The translations under genes and the position numbers were made by a program. DNA of 64,000 nucleotides from Pirellulales bacterium (GTDB lineage: Bacteria; Planctomycetota; Planctomycetia; Pirellulales; JALHPA01): the NCBI GenBank assembly GCA_033762255.1, contig JANRLT010000008.1, positions 62,001 to 126,000 of the forward strand, in the 5' to 3' direction. Shown here piece by piece: positions 6,591 to 16,474 of the stretch (its first letter is position 1; every line of letters begins with the position of its first letter). Under the pieces are notes generated by a model. The model had not been told where the DNA came from. It did not search any database and was given only the letters and a program-made list of their open reading frames with translations.

Positions 6591-8960
6591 TTACAATTGC
6601 TGCGATCTCAATCGCAAGGCATTCGCCACCACTGAAAGCGAACTGAGGCTCATTGCCACGCTGGCCCAGATCGGCGAAATCAAAATGCCAGTGAACGGAT
6701 AAAGCAGCCCGGCTGCAATGGGGACACTGGCAACGTTGTACACGAACGCCAAAAACAAGTTCTGCCGTATGTTGCTCATGGTGGCTCGACTCAGGTTTCG
6801 CGCGCGGGCAATGGCGCGAAGATCGCCCTTGACCAGCGTCACCGCGGCGCTTTCCATCGCCACATCGGTCCCGGTTCCCATCGCGATGCCGATTTGGGCT
6901 TGAGCTAGAGCCGGTGCGTCGTTGATGCCGTCGCCCGCCATCGCGACGACATGCCCGTCGGCTTGCAGTTTTTTGACAATCCCCAGTTTGTCGGCTGGCA
7001 GTACCTCGGCGTGAACTTCATCAATCCCCAATTGCTTGGCCACCGCTTCGCCCGCCTGCCGATTATCGCCAGTGAGCATGATGATTCTGAGGCTCGATTG
7101 GTGGAGTAGCTTAATCGCCTCTGGTGTGGTGGATTTGATCTGGTCTGCCACGGGAATCATCCCGGCGAATTTTCCACTAACGGCCAGTAACAGGACAGTT
7201 TGACCTTGGCTTTGCAATTCTTCGCGGCGATTTTGATGTACTTCCATATCAATTCCGCGCTCGTGCAGCAATTTGCGGTTGCCGAGCAAGACCGCTTGTC
7301 CTTCAATCGTACCGCTGACTCCGTTCCCGGTAATTGATTCAAAATTGTCAACGGTGGGAATCGCTAGATTTCGCTGACGTGTTTCTTTCAATACCGCTTG
7401 AGCCAAAGGATGCTCGCTCGCTTGCTCCAAACCAGCAGCGAAACGCAAGATCTCATTCGGCTTGAAGTCACCGATCGGCACTACGGTCGTCACGCGCGGC
7501 TTCCCTTCGGTGAGCGTACCGGTTTTGTCCACAACCAGAATATCGGCCCGTTCCAGCACTTCCAGCGCTTCGGCGTTTTTGATGAGAATGCCATGCTCCG
7601 CGCCGCGACCGATCCCGACCATGATCGAGAGCGGCGTTGCCAAACCGAGCGCGCAGGGGCACGCGATAATCAACACGGCTACGGCATTCACCAAGCCGTG
7701 CGCCATTTTCGGCTCCGCGCCAAATAGGCTCCAGATCACGAACGTTGCCACGGCGATTAGGACCACCGCGGGCACGAAATACCGCGAGACTTGATCCACT
7801 ATCCGCTCAATCGGCGCGCGGGTCCGTTGGGCTTCGCTGACCATTTTCACAATTTGCGAGAGCAGCGTGTCCGCGCCGACTTTCTCAGATTCAATCAGCA
7901 AACTCCCCGTAGTGTTGATGGTCCCGGCGGTGACCCGACTGCCGGGTTCCTTCTCAACCGGCACCGGCTCGCCCGAGATCATCGCTTCATCGAGATAACT
8001 TTTCCCTTCGAGTACCACGCCATCCACTGGCACTTTTTCGCCTGGGCGAATGCGTAATTGTTCTCCCACCCGAACTTGGTCGAGCGGAACATCTTCCTCA
8101 TCTCCCAACGGTAGTATTATTCGTGCTGTCTTGGGGGCCAAACCCAACAGACGCTGGATCGCGCTGCTGGTTTGCCCACGCGCTTTCAGTTCGAGAACCT
8201 GCCCTAGCAAAATGAGGACCGTGACCACAACCGCCGTGTCGAAATACGGCATAACGCTCCCATCCGCGTTGCAGAAACCTTGGGGAAAGATTGCCGGTAC
8301 AATCGTCGCAATGACACTGTATCCATAGGCAGCTCCGACGCCTAACCCGACGAGCGTGAACATATTCGGACTGTGGTTTCTGAGAGAAATCCAAGCGCGC
8401 TCAAAGAACGGCCAGCCGCTCCACAGCACGACGGGCGTTGCCAAGACCAATTGCAGCCAATTGAGTTGCTGGGCGTAATGGTGCAAGGGATTATTTGGGA
8501 ACATGTCGGACATTGCTAGCAAGACCACAGGAACACTGAGCGCTGTGCCGATCCAGAATCGCCGCGTCATCTCCACCAATTCGGGATTGGGACCGGATTG
8601 GAGCGTGACAACGCGGGGTTCCAACGCCATCCCGCATTTCGGGCACGGGCCGGGCCGGTCGCTGAGCACTTCGGGGTCCATCGGGCAGATGTATTCGACT
8701 TTATCGCCGGGAGCGACGACTGGCGGCTCTGGTTCGTGCATTCCCATGAACGTTTGCTTCGCGGCAGCTTGCAGGTACTTCTCCGGCGCGGCCACAAACT
8801 TCGTGCGGCAATGCGTGCTGCAAAAGTGATAAGTCTGGCCTTCATACTCGGCATGACCCGCCGCTTTGGCCGGATCCACCATCATGCCGCAAACCGGATC
8901 AACGGATTTCGGTTCCGGTTGAATGACATTGAGCCCTATTGAATTCTGATTCATCTTCAA
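6591..8960 (-). CDS. copA: copper/silver-translocating P1B-type ATPase
   Basis: 789 residues. A YHS-type domain (DPVCGMMVDP, about 21-63) and a short heavy-metal-binding zinc-ribbon-like domain (ICPMDPEVLSDRPGPCPKCG, about 91-110) replace the classical HMA domain. Then come eight membrane helices with the CPC ion site (434-436), the actuator TGE-like loop (ISGEPVPVEK), the phosphorylation site DKTGT (479-483, Asp phosphorylated), GDGINDAPALA and the helix-8 signature MSLSSLSVVANALRL. This last motif with CPC is the Cu(I)/Ag(I) (P1B-1) signature. It exports monovalent metal from the cytoplasm to the periplasm, where the adjacent RND system can collect it. It lies 14 bases after the permease gene, probably in one operon. 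Confidence 0.93.
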   Translation of the reverse strand: MKMNQNSIGLNVIQPEPKSVDPVCGMMVDPAKAAGHAEYEGQTYHFCSTHCRTKFVAAPEKYLQAAAKQTFMGMHEPEPPVVAPGDKVEYICPMDPEVLSDRPGPCPKCGMALEPRVVTLQSGPNPELVEMTRRFWIGTALSVPVVLLAMSDMFPNNPLHHYAQQLNWLQLVLATPVVLWSGWPFFERAWISLRNHSPNMFTLVGLGVGAAYGYSVIATIVPAIFPQGFCNADGSVMPYFDTAVVVTVLILLGQVLELKARGQTSSAIQRLLGLAPKTARIILPLGDEEDVPLDQVRVGEQLRIRPGEKVPVDGVVLEGKSYLDEAMISGEPVPVEKEPGSRVTAGTINTTGSLLIESEKVGADTLLSQIVKMVSEAQRTRAPIERIVDQVSRYFVPAVVLIAVATFVIWSLFGAEPKMAHGLVNAVAVLIIACPCALGLATPLSIMVGIGRGAEHGILIKNAEALEVLERADILVVDKTGTLTEGKPRVTTVVPIGDFKPNEILRFAAGLEQASEHPLAQAVLKETRQRNLAIPTVDNFESITGNGVSGTIEGQAVLLGNRKLLHERGIDMEVHQNRREELQSQGQTVLLLAVSGKFAGMIPVADQIKSTTPEAIKLLHQSSLRIIMLTGDNRQAGEAVAKQLGIDEVHAEVLPADKLGIVKKLQADGHVVAMAGDGINDAPALAQAQIGIAMGTGTDVAMESAAVTLVKGDLRAIARARNLSRATMSNIRQNLFLAFVYNVASVPIAAGLLYPFTGILISPIWASVAMSLSSLSVVANALRLRSQQL

Positions 8961-8974
8961 GACTCTCGATAAAC

Positions 8975-11900
8975 TTAGGCGGGTTGTGGAGTAGTCGGGG
9001 TTTCACGATTGGCCGGTAAAGACGTAGATAGAGTTTCGGTGGGAAACATTTCTTCGGCCCACCGGTCAAGTGAATGTTGCTGATCGTGTTGGGAATGGAT
9101 TTGCTTGACGATGCCGCGGCCGAATTTGTAGAACAGCGCGGGCGTGACCACTTGATCCAGAATCGTCGAGGCAAGCATCCCCCCGAAGACCACGACCGTC
9201 AGTGGATAGAGAATCTCCTTACCCGTCTGGCCGGCCCCAAACAACAACGGCAATAGGCCAATAAAACTGGTCATCGCGGTCATCATCACGGGGGCCAGGC
9301 GTTCCAAGCTCCCCCGAATGACCATCTGTTCGGTGAATTGTTCTCCTTCATATTTCATCAGGTGAATATAGTGCGAAATCATCATGATGCCGTTACGACT
9401 GACGATTCCGATGAGAGTGACAAATCCGACCCAATGAGCGACGCTCAGGCTCGTCGCTTCGATCCAAACCCGTGGCCACTCCCACCAGGCCGCGTTTTGC
9501 ATTGCTTCGCCGGTGGGCCAATTGGTCAATAATAATGCGATGATCGAACCCATCGCCGCAAGCGGGATATTCACCAAGACTTGCAAAGCCGCAATCCACG
9601 ATTCCAACGCCTTACAAAGCAAGAGAAAGACACCAATCACGGAACAAGTGCCCAATATTGCCAAGCGGAGATTCGCTTGCTGCTGGGCTTCAAATTGTCC
9701 TCCCAACTCGATCCGATAGTTTCCTTGGAGTATGGTGAGTTCATCTCGAATCGGTATTAATTCCTGTTGAATGTCCCGGACGACACCAGCCAAATCGCGG
9801 CCTTGGACATTGCAAAAGACGACGATTCGTCGCTGCACATTCTCACGATTGATCGTGTTCGGACCGGTCGTGTCGAGAACTTCGGCCACTTGTCCCAATG
9901 CAATCCGTCGCCCCGAAGGCGTTTCAAGTATTGTTTTATTGATCTCGTCGGGATCGCTGCGAGCCGCTTCGTCGAACCACACCACCAAATCGTAAAAGCG
10001 ATCTTCATCGAGAATTTGCGAGACGGTCCTTCCGCGATAGGCGGTCTCCAGCATGTCGGCGATATCGCCGGGTGCCAGGCCGTATCTCGCCGCTTCTTCG
10101 TGCTTGACCCGCAGGCGAATTTGGGGGATTTCGATTTGCGGCTCGGATTGCAAATCGACTACGCCGGGGATGACGCTCATTTTGGTGAGAATGTCTTGCG
10201 ACACGGTTCGCAGTTCGCGAAGGTCGGGGCCAAAAACCTTGACCGCGATCTGAGCGCGAATCCCTGACATAATGTGATCCAGGCGATGCGAAATTGGTTG
10301 TCCCACGTTGACCTTGATGCCCGGCACACGGGTGACTTGCTCGCGAATGTTGGCGACAACCTCCTCTCGCGGCCGGCCCGGATGGTCGTATGCCCAAAGA
10401 TGCACGCCGGGAATCAAACGCATGATTGCCGGCAGGATTCCCGCTTTAGGAACTTCGCTGGGAACTAAACCGACATCGATTTCCGAGGAGTTGACCCCTT
10501 CGGCATGTTCATCTAATTCAGCTCGGCCCGTGCGGCGAGAGACGGAAGTAACTTCGGGAACTTCCAAAATGAGTTGTTCTACTTGTTTGGCGACCCGATT
10601 GCTTTCCGTCAAGCTGGTTCCGGGTTCGGTTTGTACCGAGATCGTGAGCGTTCCCTCGTTAAATGGCGGGAGAAACTCTCCGCCCATCCAAGTGAGGCTC
10701 GCGAGCGAAATGCAAACGAGGACAGCCACCACGCCCAGTACCACATAGGCATGGCGCAAAGTAACTATCAAGATCCGTTCGACAATACGTTTCAGGCTGC
10801 GTAACAGCCACGGATCGGCCGCATCATTCAGAAACTTGGCTTGGGGCAACAAAAAAGAACCGAGAACGGGTGTGATCGTCAATGACACGGCTAAAGAAGC
10901 CATTAGGGAAACGATATAAGCGATCCCCAGTGGCGCAAACATCCGACCTTCCAGGCCATCGAGCGCGAACAAGGGAAGCACGACCAGTGCGACGATGAAC
11001 GTCGCATAGACAATCGAGTTGCGTACCTCGCTTGACGCGAGAAAAATCACCTTGAGCGGATTCTGCGGTTGCTGGGAGTGGCGATTTTCCTTGAGGCGGC
11101 GGTAGATGTTTTCGATATCCACGATCGAGTCATCGACTAAATCGCCAATCGCGACGGCGATCCCTCCCATCGTCATGGTGTTGATCGTGATACCAAAGGC
11201 TTTGAAAATCAGCACCGTCAATAAGATCGAAATGGGCATCGCGGTCAGCGAGCTAATGCTGACCCGAAAGTTCCACATAAACAGGAACAAAACTACCACG
11301 ACCCATATCGCGCCGTCTCGTACGGCCTCTAAGACATTCGCGACGGCCGCTTCGATAAAGTCGGCTTGTTTGAATATCCGCCGTTCAATGACGATATCCG
11401 ACGGAAGCTCGCGTTGTAATTCGTCAAGCACGATTTGCAGCTTGGCGTCAAGTTTCAGCGTGTCGGCGTTGGGTTGCTTTTGTACAGCCAGAATTACTGC
11501 CGTACCGCCGGTCAGATGTTCGCCTTCGCGAACCCAAACGCCCCCGTCGCCGCGGCGGACCGGTCCGCCAAAACGTACATCGGCCACATCCTTGATCATT
11601 ATGGCCCGGTTTTCTCGCCACACCACGGCCGTATTCTCGATCTCCTCCAAACCCAGGCTTTGTCCGCTGATTCGTATCAGCGATTCTTTTGCCCCGCGCT
11701 CCAGGACACCGCCGCCGGTCACGACATTGGCCTTTTCCGCCGCCGTCGTGAGTTGTTGCAACGTGATATTGTGCGCCGCTAGCCGGGCGGGCGAAGTGAT
11801 GATTTGATACTGCTTGAGAATTCCTCCCATCACGGTGACTTGCGAGATTCCTTCGACCGCCAGCAAACGATTGCGGATCGTGAATTCCCCCAGCGTGCGC

Positions 11901-12388
11901 AGTTCCATCGCTTTGGCGAGTTCCGCCTCCGGAGTGGCAAATTCCGCAGTTGAACGGAGGCCCAGCAACATAATCTCGCCCATAATGGACGAGATCGGTG
12001 CCATCACGGGATTGACGTCCTGAGGCAACCGCTCGCGGGCGAGTTGCATCTTCTCGGCCACGATCTGGCGGTCTTGATAGATGTCGGTCCCCCAATCGAA
12101 CTCCACCCACACAATCGACAATCCAATACCGGAAGCCGATCTTACACGACGCACGCCAGTCGCGCCATTGAGCAGATATTCGATCGGTCGCGTAACCAGC
12201 ACCTCTACTTCCTCGGGGGCCAGCCCCCGCGCTTCGGCCATGATGGTGACAGTGGGGCGATTCAAGTCGGGAAAGACATCGACTGGCATAAGGGTCAGTT
12301 GATACCCGCCGTAAATTACGACGACCAAGCCCAGCACCATGACGAGCAGGCGGTTCCGCAATGAGAATGCGATAATGTGATTGAGCAT
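8975..12388 (-). CDS. heavy-metal RND efflux permease (CusA/CzcA family)
   Basis: 1137 residues, the length expected for HME-RND pumps. The N-terminal helix is followed by VFPDLNRPTVTIMAEA, the porter-domain motif SGIGLSIVWVEFDWGTDIY, and the helix-4 proton-relay motif DLVDDSIVDIEN (about 416-427). The C-terminal half repeats the fold (GRAELDEHAEGVN; GIVSRNGIMMISHYIHL; EILYPLTVVVFGG). The helix-4 motif differs from the DFG-type motif of Zn/Co/Cd CzcA. With the Cu ATPase next door, copper or silver is likely, but substrate is inference. It starts 9 bases after the fused adaptor and should form a tripartite pump with that adaptor and a TolC protein. Confidence 0.93.
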   Translation of the reverse strand: MLNHIIAFSLRNRLLVMVLGLVVVIYGGYQLTLMPVDVFPDLNRPTVTIMAEARGLAPEEVEVLVTRPIEYLLNGATGVRRVRSASGIGLSIVWVEFDWGTDIYQDRQIVAEKMQLARERLPQDVNPVMAPISSIMGEIMLLGLRSTAEFATPEAELAKAMELRTLGEFTIRNRLLAVEGISQVTVMGGILKQYQIITSPARLAAHNITLQQLTTAAEKANVVTGGGVLERGAKESLIRISGQSLGLEEIENTAVVWRENRAIMIKDVADVRFGGPVRRGDGGVWVREGEHLTGGTAVILAVQKQPNADTLKLDAKLQIVLDELQRELPSDIVIERRIFKQADFIEAAVANVLEAVRDGAIWVVVVLFLFMWNFRVSISSLTAMPISILLTVLIFKAFGITINTMTMGGIAVAIGDLVDDSIVDIENIYRRLKENRHSQQPQNPLKVIFLASSEVRNSIVYATFIVALVVLPLFALDGLEGRMFAPLGIAYIVSLMASLAVSLTITPVLGSFLLPQAKFLNDAADPWLLRSLKRIVERILIVTLRHAYVVLGVVAVLVCISLASLTWMGGEFLPPFNEGTLTISVQTEPGTSLTESNRVAKQVEQLILEVPEVTSVSRRTGRAELDEHAEGVNSSEIDVGLVPSEVPKAGILPAIMRLIPGVHLWAYDHPGRPREEVVANIREQVTRVPGIKVNVGQPISHRLDHIMSGIRAQIAVKVFGPDLRELRTVSQDILTKMSVIPGVVDLQSEPQIEIPQIRLRVKHEEAARYGLAPGDIADMLETAYRGRTVSQILDEDRFYDLVVWFDEAARSDPDEINKTILETPSGRRIALGQVAEVLDTTGPNTINRENVQRRIVVFCNVQGRDLAGVVRDIQQELIPIRDELTILQGNYRIELGGQFEAQQQANLRLAILGTCSVIGVFLLLCKALESWIAALQVLVNIPLAAMGSIIALLLTNWPTGEAMQNAAWWEWPRVWIEATSLSVAHWVGFVTLIGIVSRNGIMMISHYIHLMKYEGEQFTEQMVIRGSLERLAPVMMTAMTSFIGLLPLLFGAGQTGKEILYPLTVVVFGGMLASTILDQVVTPALFYKFGRGIVKQIHSQHDQQHSLDRWAEEMFPTETLSTSLPANRETPTTPQPA

Positions 12389-12397
12389 CGTGCCGAG

Positions 12398-14632
12398 TTA
12401 GCGAATCAATGAGTAGGTAGTTTGCAATTCGGCCGTTCCATGCACGACAATCCGCTCTTGCGGTTGAATCCCCGAGCGGATTTCAATTCGCTGATCGTCG
12501 TAACGGCCTGTTGTTACGGCGCGGCGTTCCAACCCGCCGTTGGCCCCTTGCACGAATACAAACGACCGCGCGCCTTCCCGGACAAGCGCGCCACGAGGCA
12601 CGGCTAATGTCGGCGGGGGAGAATCGACTGTGGCGGAAATCCGGGCCAGCATGTTTTGCCGCAATCCTATTGTGGGCAATTGATTAAGTTCAATCCAAAC
12701 CAGAAGAGTGCGCGAATCTTGGCCATAAGTGCGATTGCTTCGCACGATTTTGCCGGTATAGACGGTCAGTGGATCGGCGGCCAAGCGAACCCGCACGGAC
12801 ATCCCGTTTCGAATCGCCCCCCCGATCCGTTCCGCGACTGCTCCTTTCACATAAAATCGCGACAGGTTTTGCAGTTCAAAAATCGCGGCATCGGCTTGGA
12901 CGGCTTCCCCAAGGACTTTGTCAAAACTCACCAAGATTCCGCTTATGGTTGCTCGGATTGGCAAAGCGGTCAGTAACTCCTTTTGCTCCATAATCTGCGT
13001 TAGTTGCTTGGGAGAAATTCCTAACGCTTCCAACTTCCGTTTGGCTCCATCGCGTTGATTCACGGCCGCTTGACGGAGATTTTCCATTTCGTCCAATCGC
13101 TTTTGGGCAATTCCCTGAGTGCCTCGAAGGTCCTTGATCCGAGCCAAGGCATTTTCCCAAAGTGCCGCGTCAAGTTGCCCTTGCAGCAGTTCCAGTTGCA
13201 GATCTTGCAGTCCCAAGCTAGTGACTTCTGCCAATACATCTCCGGCATTCACTTGTTGGCCCGGCGTCACCAGCACCTTTGACAACACTCCGTTGACTTG
13301 GGCCGAAATCAAGGCCCGTTGTTCAGGGGGCAAATCCAACACACCGTCAAATTCAACAGTTTGCTCCACTACTTGGGGAAGCGCGGGTTCCAAGCGCATG
13401 CCGATATTGCGGATCGCGTCGGGACTTAACTTCAGGACGCCGAGAATAAAGTACGACGAGAGAATGTGACTTCCGGTTGTAACTACCCGATCCCCTGGAA
13501 AAAGTCCGGAAGATTTCAATTGGGCGTGGGTTGCCGTCTCAGCGACGACCGAGACGCCTTGTTTGCGATATTCCATCGCTTTGCCGGTGGCAGCCGTTTC
13601 CACCAACACATAACGCTCTGCGCCGACTCCTTGCAATGCTGCGATGGGGACGGTCAGGAGTTTTTCCGGTGATGAAATCGTGATCTGCGCTTGCCCATAC
13701 ATTCCCGGCAAAAAGCGCGGTTCACCCGTTGCGGAATTTTCCAGGCTCGCCCAGGCCGTCCCAAGATGCGTGACCGGATCGAGGGCGACGCAGGGAACCT
13801 CCACCGCGGCTTTGTGAATCTCGCGCGGATAGGCACGCAGTTCCAATTCGACAGTCTGCCCTTTCTCCACCCGGTTCACGTCATGCTCTAAAACTTCCAG
13901 GCGAATCCAGATTCTTGACAAATCACTGACTTCAAACAAATGCTCATTCGCCGCCACCGTTTTACCTATCGAAAGATCGGTGTGATTTACTATTCCGGCT
14001 AGCGGACTTTTGATGGGAAGTGTGAGCAATGTTTCGGAGGAAGGCATCTGCTCGATCTGGTCGTCCGTGAAACCAACGGCTCGCAATTTGCTTCTCGCGA
14101 TCTGAATAGCGTTCTCGGCGTCGCGCAATTTGACCTGCGCTTCCAGCCAATCCCTTCCTGGAATGATTTGTTCACGGGCCAGTTTTTTGGTCCGTTCCTC
14201 ATTTTGTGCCGCAAGTTTCTGGGAATTGAGCGCAGCCAGGAGTTCTTGTTGCAATGTTTCCAACTCAGGGCTACCGATCTCGGCCAGGATCGTTCCCGCC
14301 TCGACATGCTCTCCGGATTGAACAAAGACCTTTGTTAACCGGCCCGCGATCCGGGGACTGACAAAAGCGAGTTGTTGCCACGGCAACACGAGGCGCGCGT
14401 AGGCCAACGCTTTCTGCTCCTGCGTGCGCATTTCCACCGGCGTCGATTTCACGGCCAACGCTTGTTGGGCGTCGGCGCTCATCGTGATCAACCCCTTTGC
14501 TACATCCACGACAACTCCCTTGGTGGGAAGCGGGGCGTGGCCTTCGTGAGCAAATAAGGCAATAGTCCAAAATCCCCAGCAGAAACCGAGCAAATACCAG
14601 CTCAAGCGACGATTACGACGTGTGTTTCGCAT
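12398..14632 (-). CDS. double-length RND periplasmic adaptor (two tandem adaptor units)
   Basis: About 744 residues from the ATG at 14632 (an ATG at 14680 is also possible). After a signal/anchor helix and HEGHAP comes one complete HlyD-type adaptor: barrel-sandwich half SPRIAGRLTKVFVQSGEHVE, a helical hairpin, then PIKSPLAGIVNHTDLSIGKT and a beta-barrel ending near VVTTGSHILSSYFILG. A second complete adaptor follows (ISAQVNGVLSKVLVTPGQQV, hairpin, PIRATISGILVSFDKVLGEA, barrel, then VVHGTAELQTTYSLIR). Ordinary adaptors are about 380-500 residues. Because RND pumps use six adaptors as three dimers, a covalent dimer would give three chains per pump. It heads the permease and copper-ATPase genes. 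Confidence 0.9.
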   Translation of the reverse strand: MRNTRRNRRLSWYLLGFCWGFWTIALFAHEGHAPLPTKGVVVDVAKGLITMSADAQQALAVKSTPVEMRTQEQKALAYARLVLPWQQLAFVSPRIAGRLTKVFVQSGEHVEAGTILAEIGSPELETLQQELLAALNSQKLAAQNEERTKKLAREQIIPGRDWLEAQVKLRDAENAIQIARSKLRAVGFTDDQIEQMPSSETLLTLPIKSPLAGIVNHTDLSIGKTVAANEHLFEVSDLSRIWIRLEVLEHDVNRVEKGQTVELELRAYPREIHKAAVEVPCVALDPVTHLGTAWASLENSATGEPRFLPGMYGQAQITISSPEKLLTVPIAALQGVGAERYVLVETAATGKAMEYRKQGVSVVAETATHAQLKSSGLFPGDRVVTTGSHILSSYFILGVLKLSPDAIRNIGMRLEPALPQVVEQTVEFDGVLDLPPEQRALISAQVNGVLSKVLVTPGQQVNAGDVLAEVTSLGLQDLQLELLQGQLDAALWENALARIKDLRGTQGIAQKRLDEMENLRQAAVNQRDGAKRKLEALGISPKQLTQIMEQKELLTALPIRATISGILVSFDKVLGEAVQADAAIFELQNLSRFYVKGAVAERIGGAIRNGMSVRVRLAADPLTVYTGKIVRSNRTYGQDSRTLLVWIELNQLPTIGLRQNMLARISATVDSPPPTLAVPRGALVREGARSFVFVQGANGGLERRAVTTGRYDDQRIEIRSGIQPQERIVVHGTAELQTTYSLIR

Positions 14633-14690
14633 CGTAAAGAAAAATCCAGAAATAGTTTCCAGCAAAATGACAATCAGCAAGTCAAATTAC

Positions 14691-14719
14691 GGAGCGGTGA
14701 GCAAGGAACTCACCGCTCC
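14691..14719 (-). terminator. hairpin between the 64-aa gene and the adaptor gene
   Basis: GGAGCGGTGAG and CTCACCGCTCC, eleven-base arms with a seven-base loop, lie between the 64-aa gene and the adaptor operon. The strand read leftward has only GTAATTTG after the stem, not a strong T run. It may be a weak terminator or attenuator that lowers expression into the adaptor operon. Confidence 0.45.
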
Positions 14720-14754
14720 GCCGCCTTGATGACGGCTTGCGACGATCAGCCGCC

Positions 14755-14949
14755 TTAGTTTCCGGTAATCTTGCTCTTCAGATAGCTGGGAACCTGAGAG
14801 TTCCGCGTCTGCTGCTGAATTGGGCAAACCCGAATACTTTGGCTCATACCGGACGCTTGGTAGGCAGCCGGCCTGGTTTGGCGAGCGTTTGCTGAACTTG
14901 TCAGCAGGAACGCACTCGCCAAAACTGCTAATGACAACAACCGTTTCAT
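14755..14949 (-). CDS. small exported protein, unknown
   Basis: 64 residues. The start at 14949 is set by GAAGGAG eight bases upstream; a longer frame to 15138 lacks this. MKRLLSLAVLASAFLLTSSANA is a good signal peptide. The mature part of about 40 residues has one Cys, many Gln and a basic C-terminus (YLKSKITGN). I do not recognise the family. It sits between the HMA protein and the adaptor operon on the same strand, which suggests a role in the periplasm linked to metal stress, but nothing in the protein itself proves this. Confidence 0.6.
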   Translation of the reverse strand: MKRLLSLAVLASAFLLTSSANARQTRPAAYQASGMSQSIRVCPIQQQTRNSQVPSYLKSKITGN

Positions 14950-15153
14950 CACCGAACTCCTTCTGCAAGAGATCGGCTCCGCGACACTATGGCTCCGCAC
15001 GCGTGTGTGGCGCGTCACCGACCCAAACGGGCTGGGAAAACCTGAGCCGTAAGGAGGAGCCGCCCAACCCAATCGGCTCGCCTCAGGAGTGGACAATAAC
15101 CTTCCACCTTGTTGGGCAAGGCGAACAGTCGATTGCAACCACCATGCTTCACG

Positions 15154-15495
15154 CTATGACTTTGGTTTCTCTGTAAACGTGCCGCTCGGGCCCACCAATT
15201 TAGTGGGCTTGTAACCGGCGCGTTCGACCGCTTCCCATAACAGTTTGGCCGAGGGAGTCTCTTTTTCTTTTGGCGTGACGGTCGCTTCACCCGTTTTGAC
15301 ATCGACGGCCGCTTTGGCGACGTGATCGATCTTTTCCAATTTCTCGGCAACCTTTTTTGCACAACTCACGCAGTGCATTCCATCCACGGTAATGACCGTG
15401 GCTGTGGATGTGGCAACCTCGGCAGCAAACGCGCCACGCGCCAAAAAGATCATCAGCGCCACAGCCGTCGCATTCAAAAACAATTTCTTCCACAT
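15154..15495 (-). CDS. periplasmic heavy-metal-associated (HMA) domain protein
   Basis: 113 residues: signal peptide (MWKKLFLNATAVALMIFLARGAFAA), then one HMA domain of about 70 residues with the metal-binding loop GMHCVSCAKK (CxxC) and the ferredoxin-like pattern of MerP/CopZ proteins (VDVKTGEATVTPKE, LLWEAVERAGYKP). The tail FTEKPKS is short. It should carry Cu(I) or another soft metal in the periplasm, handing it to an adaptor or the lipoprotein encoded just upstream. It is not MerP in the strict sense because no mer genes are present. Confidence 0.85.
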   Translation of the reverse strand: MWKKLFLNATAVALMIFLARGAFAAEVATSTATVITVDGMHCVSCAKKVAEKLEKIDHVAKAAVDVKTGEATVTPKEKETPSAKLLWEAVERAGYKPTKLVGPSGTFTEKPKS

Positions 15496-15589
15496 GAGAC
15501 ATTCCTTTGCATCTCGTGTTCTGAATCAAAACCGCCTTCGACACGCGTCAAAAATCGACGATGCTGATTCTCTGCTCCGCAAAACTCCG

Positions 15590-16474
15590 TTACTTCTGCA
15601 CATACTCCACGGGCGCTTTGATTTCCGTTGGAGTTGTTTTGGCTTGCTTGACGAACTCATCCACGCAGGGTGGGCAGCAAAACTCATATTTTTCGCCCGC
15701 CACGACCCAAGTGAACTTGGGATTGGCCTTTGTCAACGTAATCGGGCAGATCTTGTCGCCGGTTTTCGGTTTCAAGTCATGTGACGCCATTTGACCCTTG
15801 AACTTCTGCGAAGCAACGACATTGCCATTGGCTTGAATATCCGCTTGCGTATAAATCCCGCCCGGGGTTAAGTACAACGCCTTCTCCTCATCGTTGGCTA
15901 CCTTTTCCGGCATCGTGGTTTCTTGGTGTTGCTCTTGTTTGGTACTAAAACCCAGGCGAAATCGCTCGCCCGCAATCGCGATATTGGGAATCGTGACATT
16001 CAACGGTTGGCCACGCAGTTCCGCGGGCAATTCCGCGACAAAGAGCGATGTTTTGCCAGCCGTGTCACCGGGCTGCGGCAGCGGCTTGAGTTCCAAGGAA
16101 ACCGAGTCCGCCTCTCCTTCTTGATTGACATAAGCCGTGAGGGGTTGCGCGGGAACCTCTTGGATTCGCGTTTCTTCCTTGCCCAAGGTATAAATCCGCA
16201 AGGTGCCGGATTTTTCCACGATCGCTTCGACATGGTAGCTATCTTGGCCAAGCGAGACGATGATTCCACCATGCGCACCCGCCTTATGGCCGTGTTCCTC
16301 GTCCGCGGAGGCTGTTGATTGTGCTGGTGGAGAAGTATTGGCTGTCCCTCTAGTCGGTGGAGTTGTCGCAGGTTTGCCGGGGTTATTATTGTTGTTTGAG
16401 CAGCCGGTCAAAAGAACTGTGACTGCTAAACCGCTAGCCAGGAAGATGGCTCCGACAATTGCTGAACGTAACAT
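15590..16474 (-). CDS. metal-cluster lipoprotein with TRASH/YHS-like Cys motif
   Basis: About 294 residues from the ATG at 16474, chosen because AGGAG lies eight bases upstream and it begins the signal sequence. The lipobox is VLLTGCSNN, followed by a Pro/Thr linker and a domain beginning EHGHKAGAHGGIIVSLGQDSYHVE. The same HGG-I-x-LG-x-YHVE opening is found in the protein at 23280-23810, so the two share a domain that accompanies RND adaptors. The C-terminus has CPITLTKANPKFTWVVAGEK and FCCPPCVDEF, a Cys pattern like TRASH/YHS metal-sensing domains. A periplasmic or outer-membrane metal-binding role is likely. It is upstream of the HMA gene on the same strand. Confidence 0.78.
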   Translation of the reverse strand: MLRSAIVGAIFLASGLAVTVLLTGCSNNNNNPGKPATTPPTRGTANTSPPAQSTASADEEHGHKAGAHGGIIVSLGQDSYHVEAIVEKSGTLRIYTLGKEETRIQEVPAQPLTAYVNQEGEADSVSLELKPLPQPGDTAGKTSLFVAELPAELRGQPLNVTIPNIAIAGERFRLGFSTKQEQHQETTMPEKVANDEEKALYLTPGGIYTQADIQANGNVVASQKFKGQMASHDLKPKTGDKICPITLTKANPKFTWVVAGEKYEFCCPPCVDEFVKQAKTTPTEIKAPVEYVQK

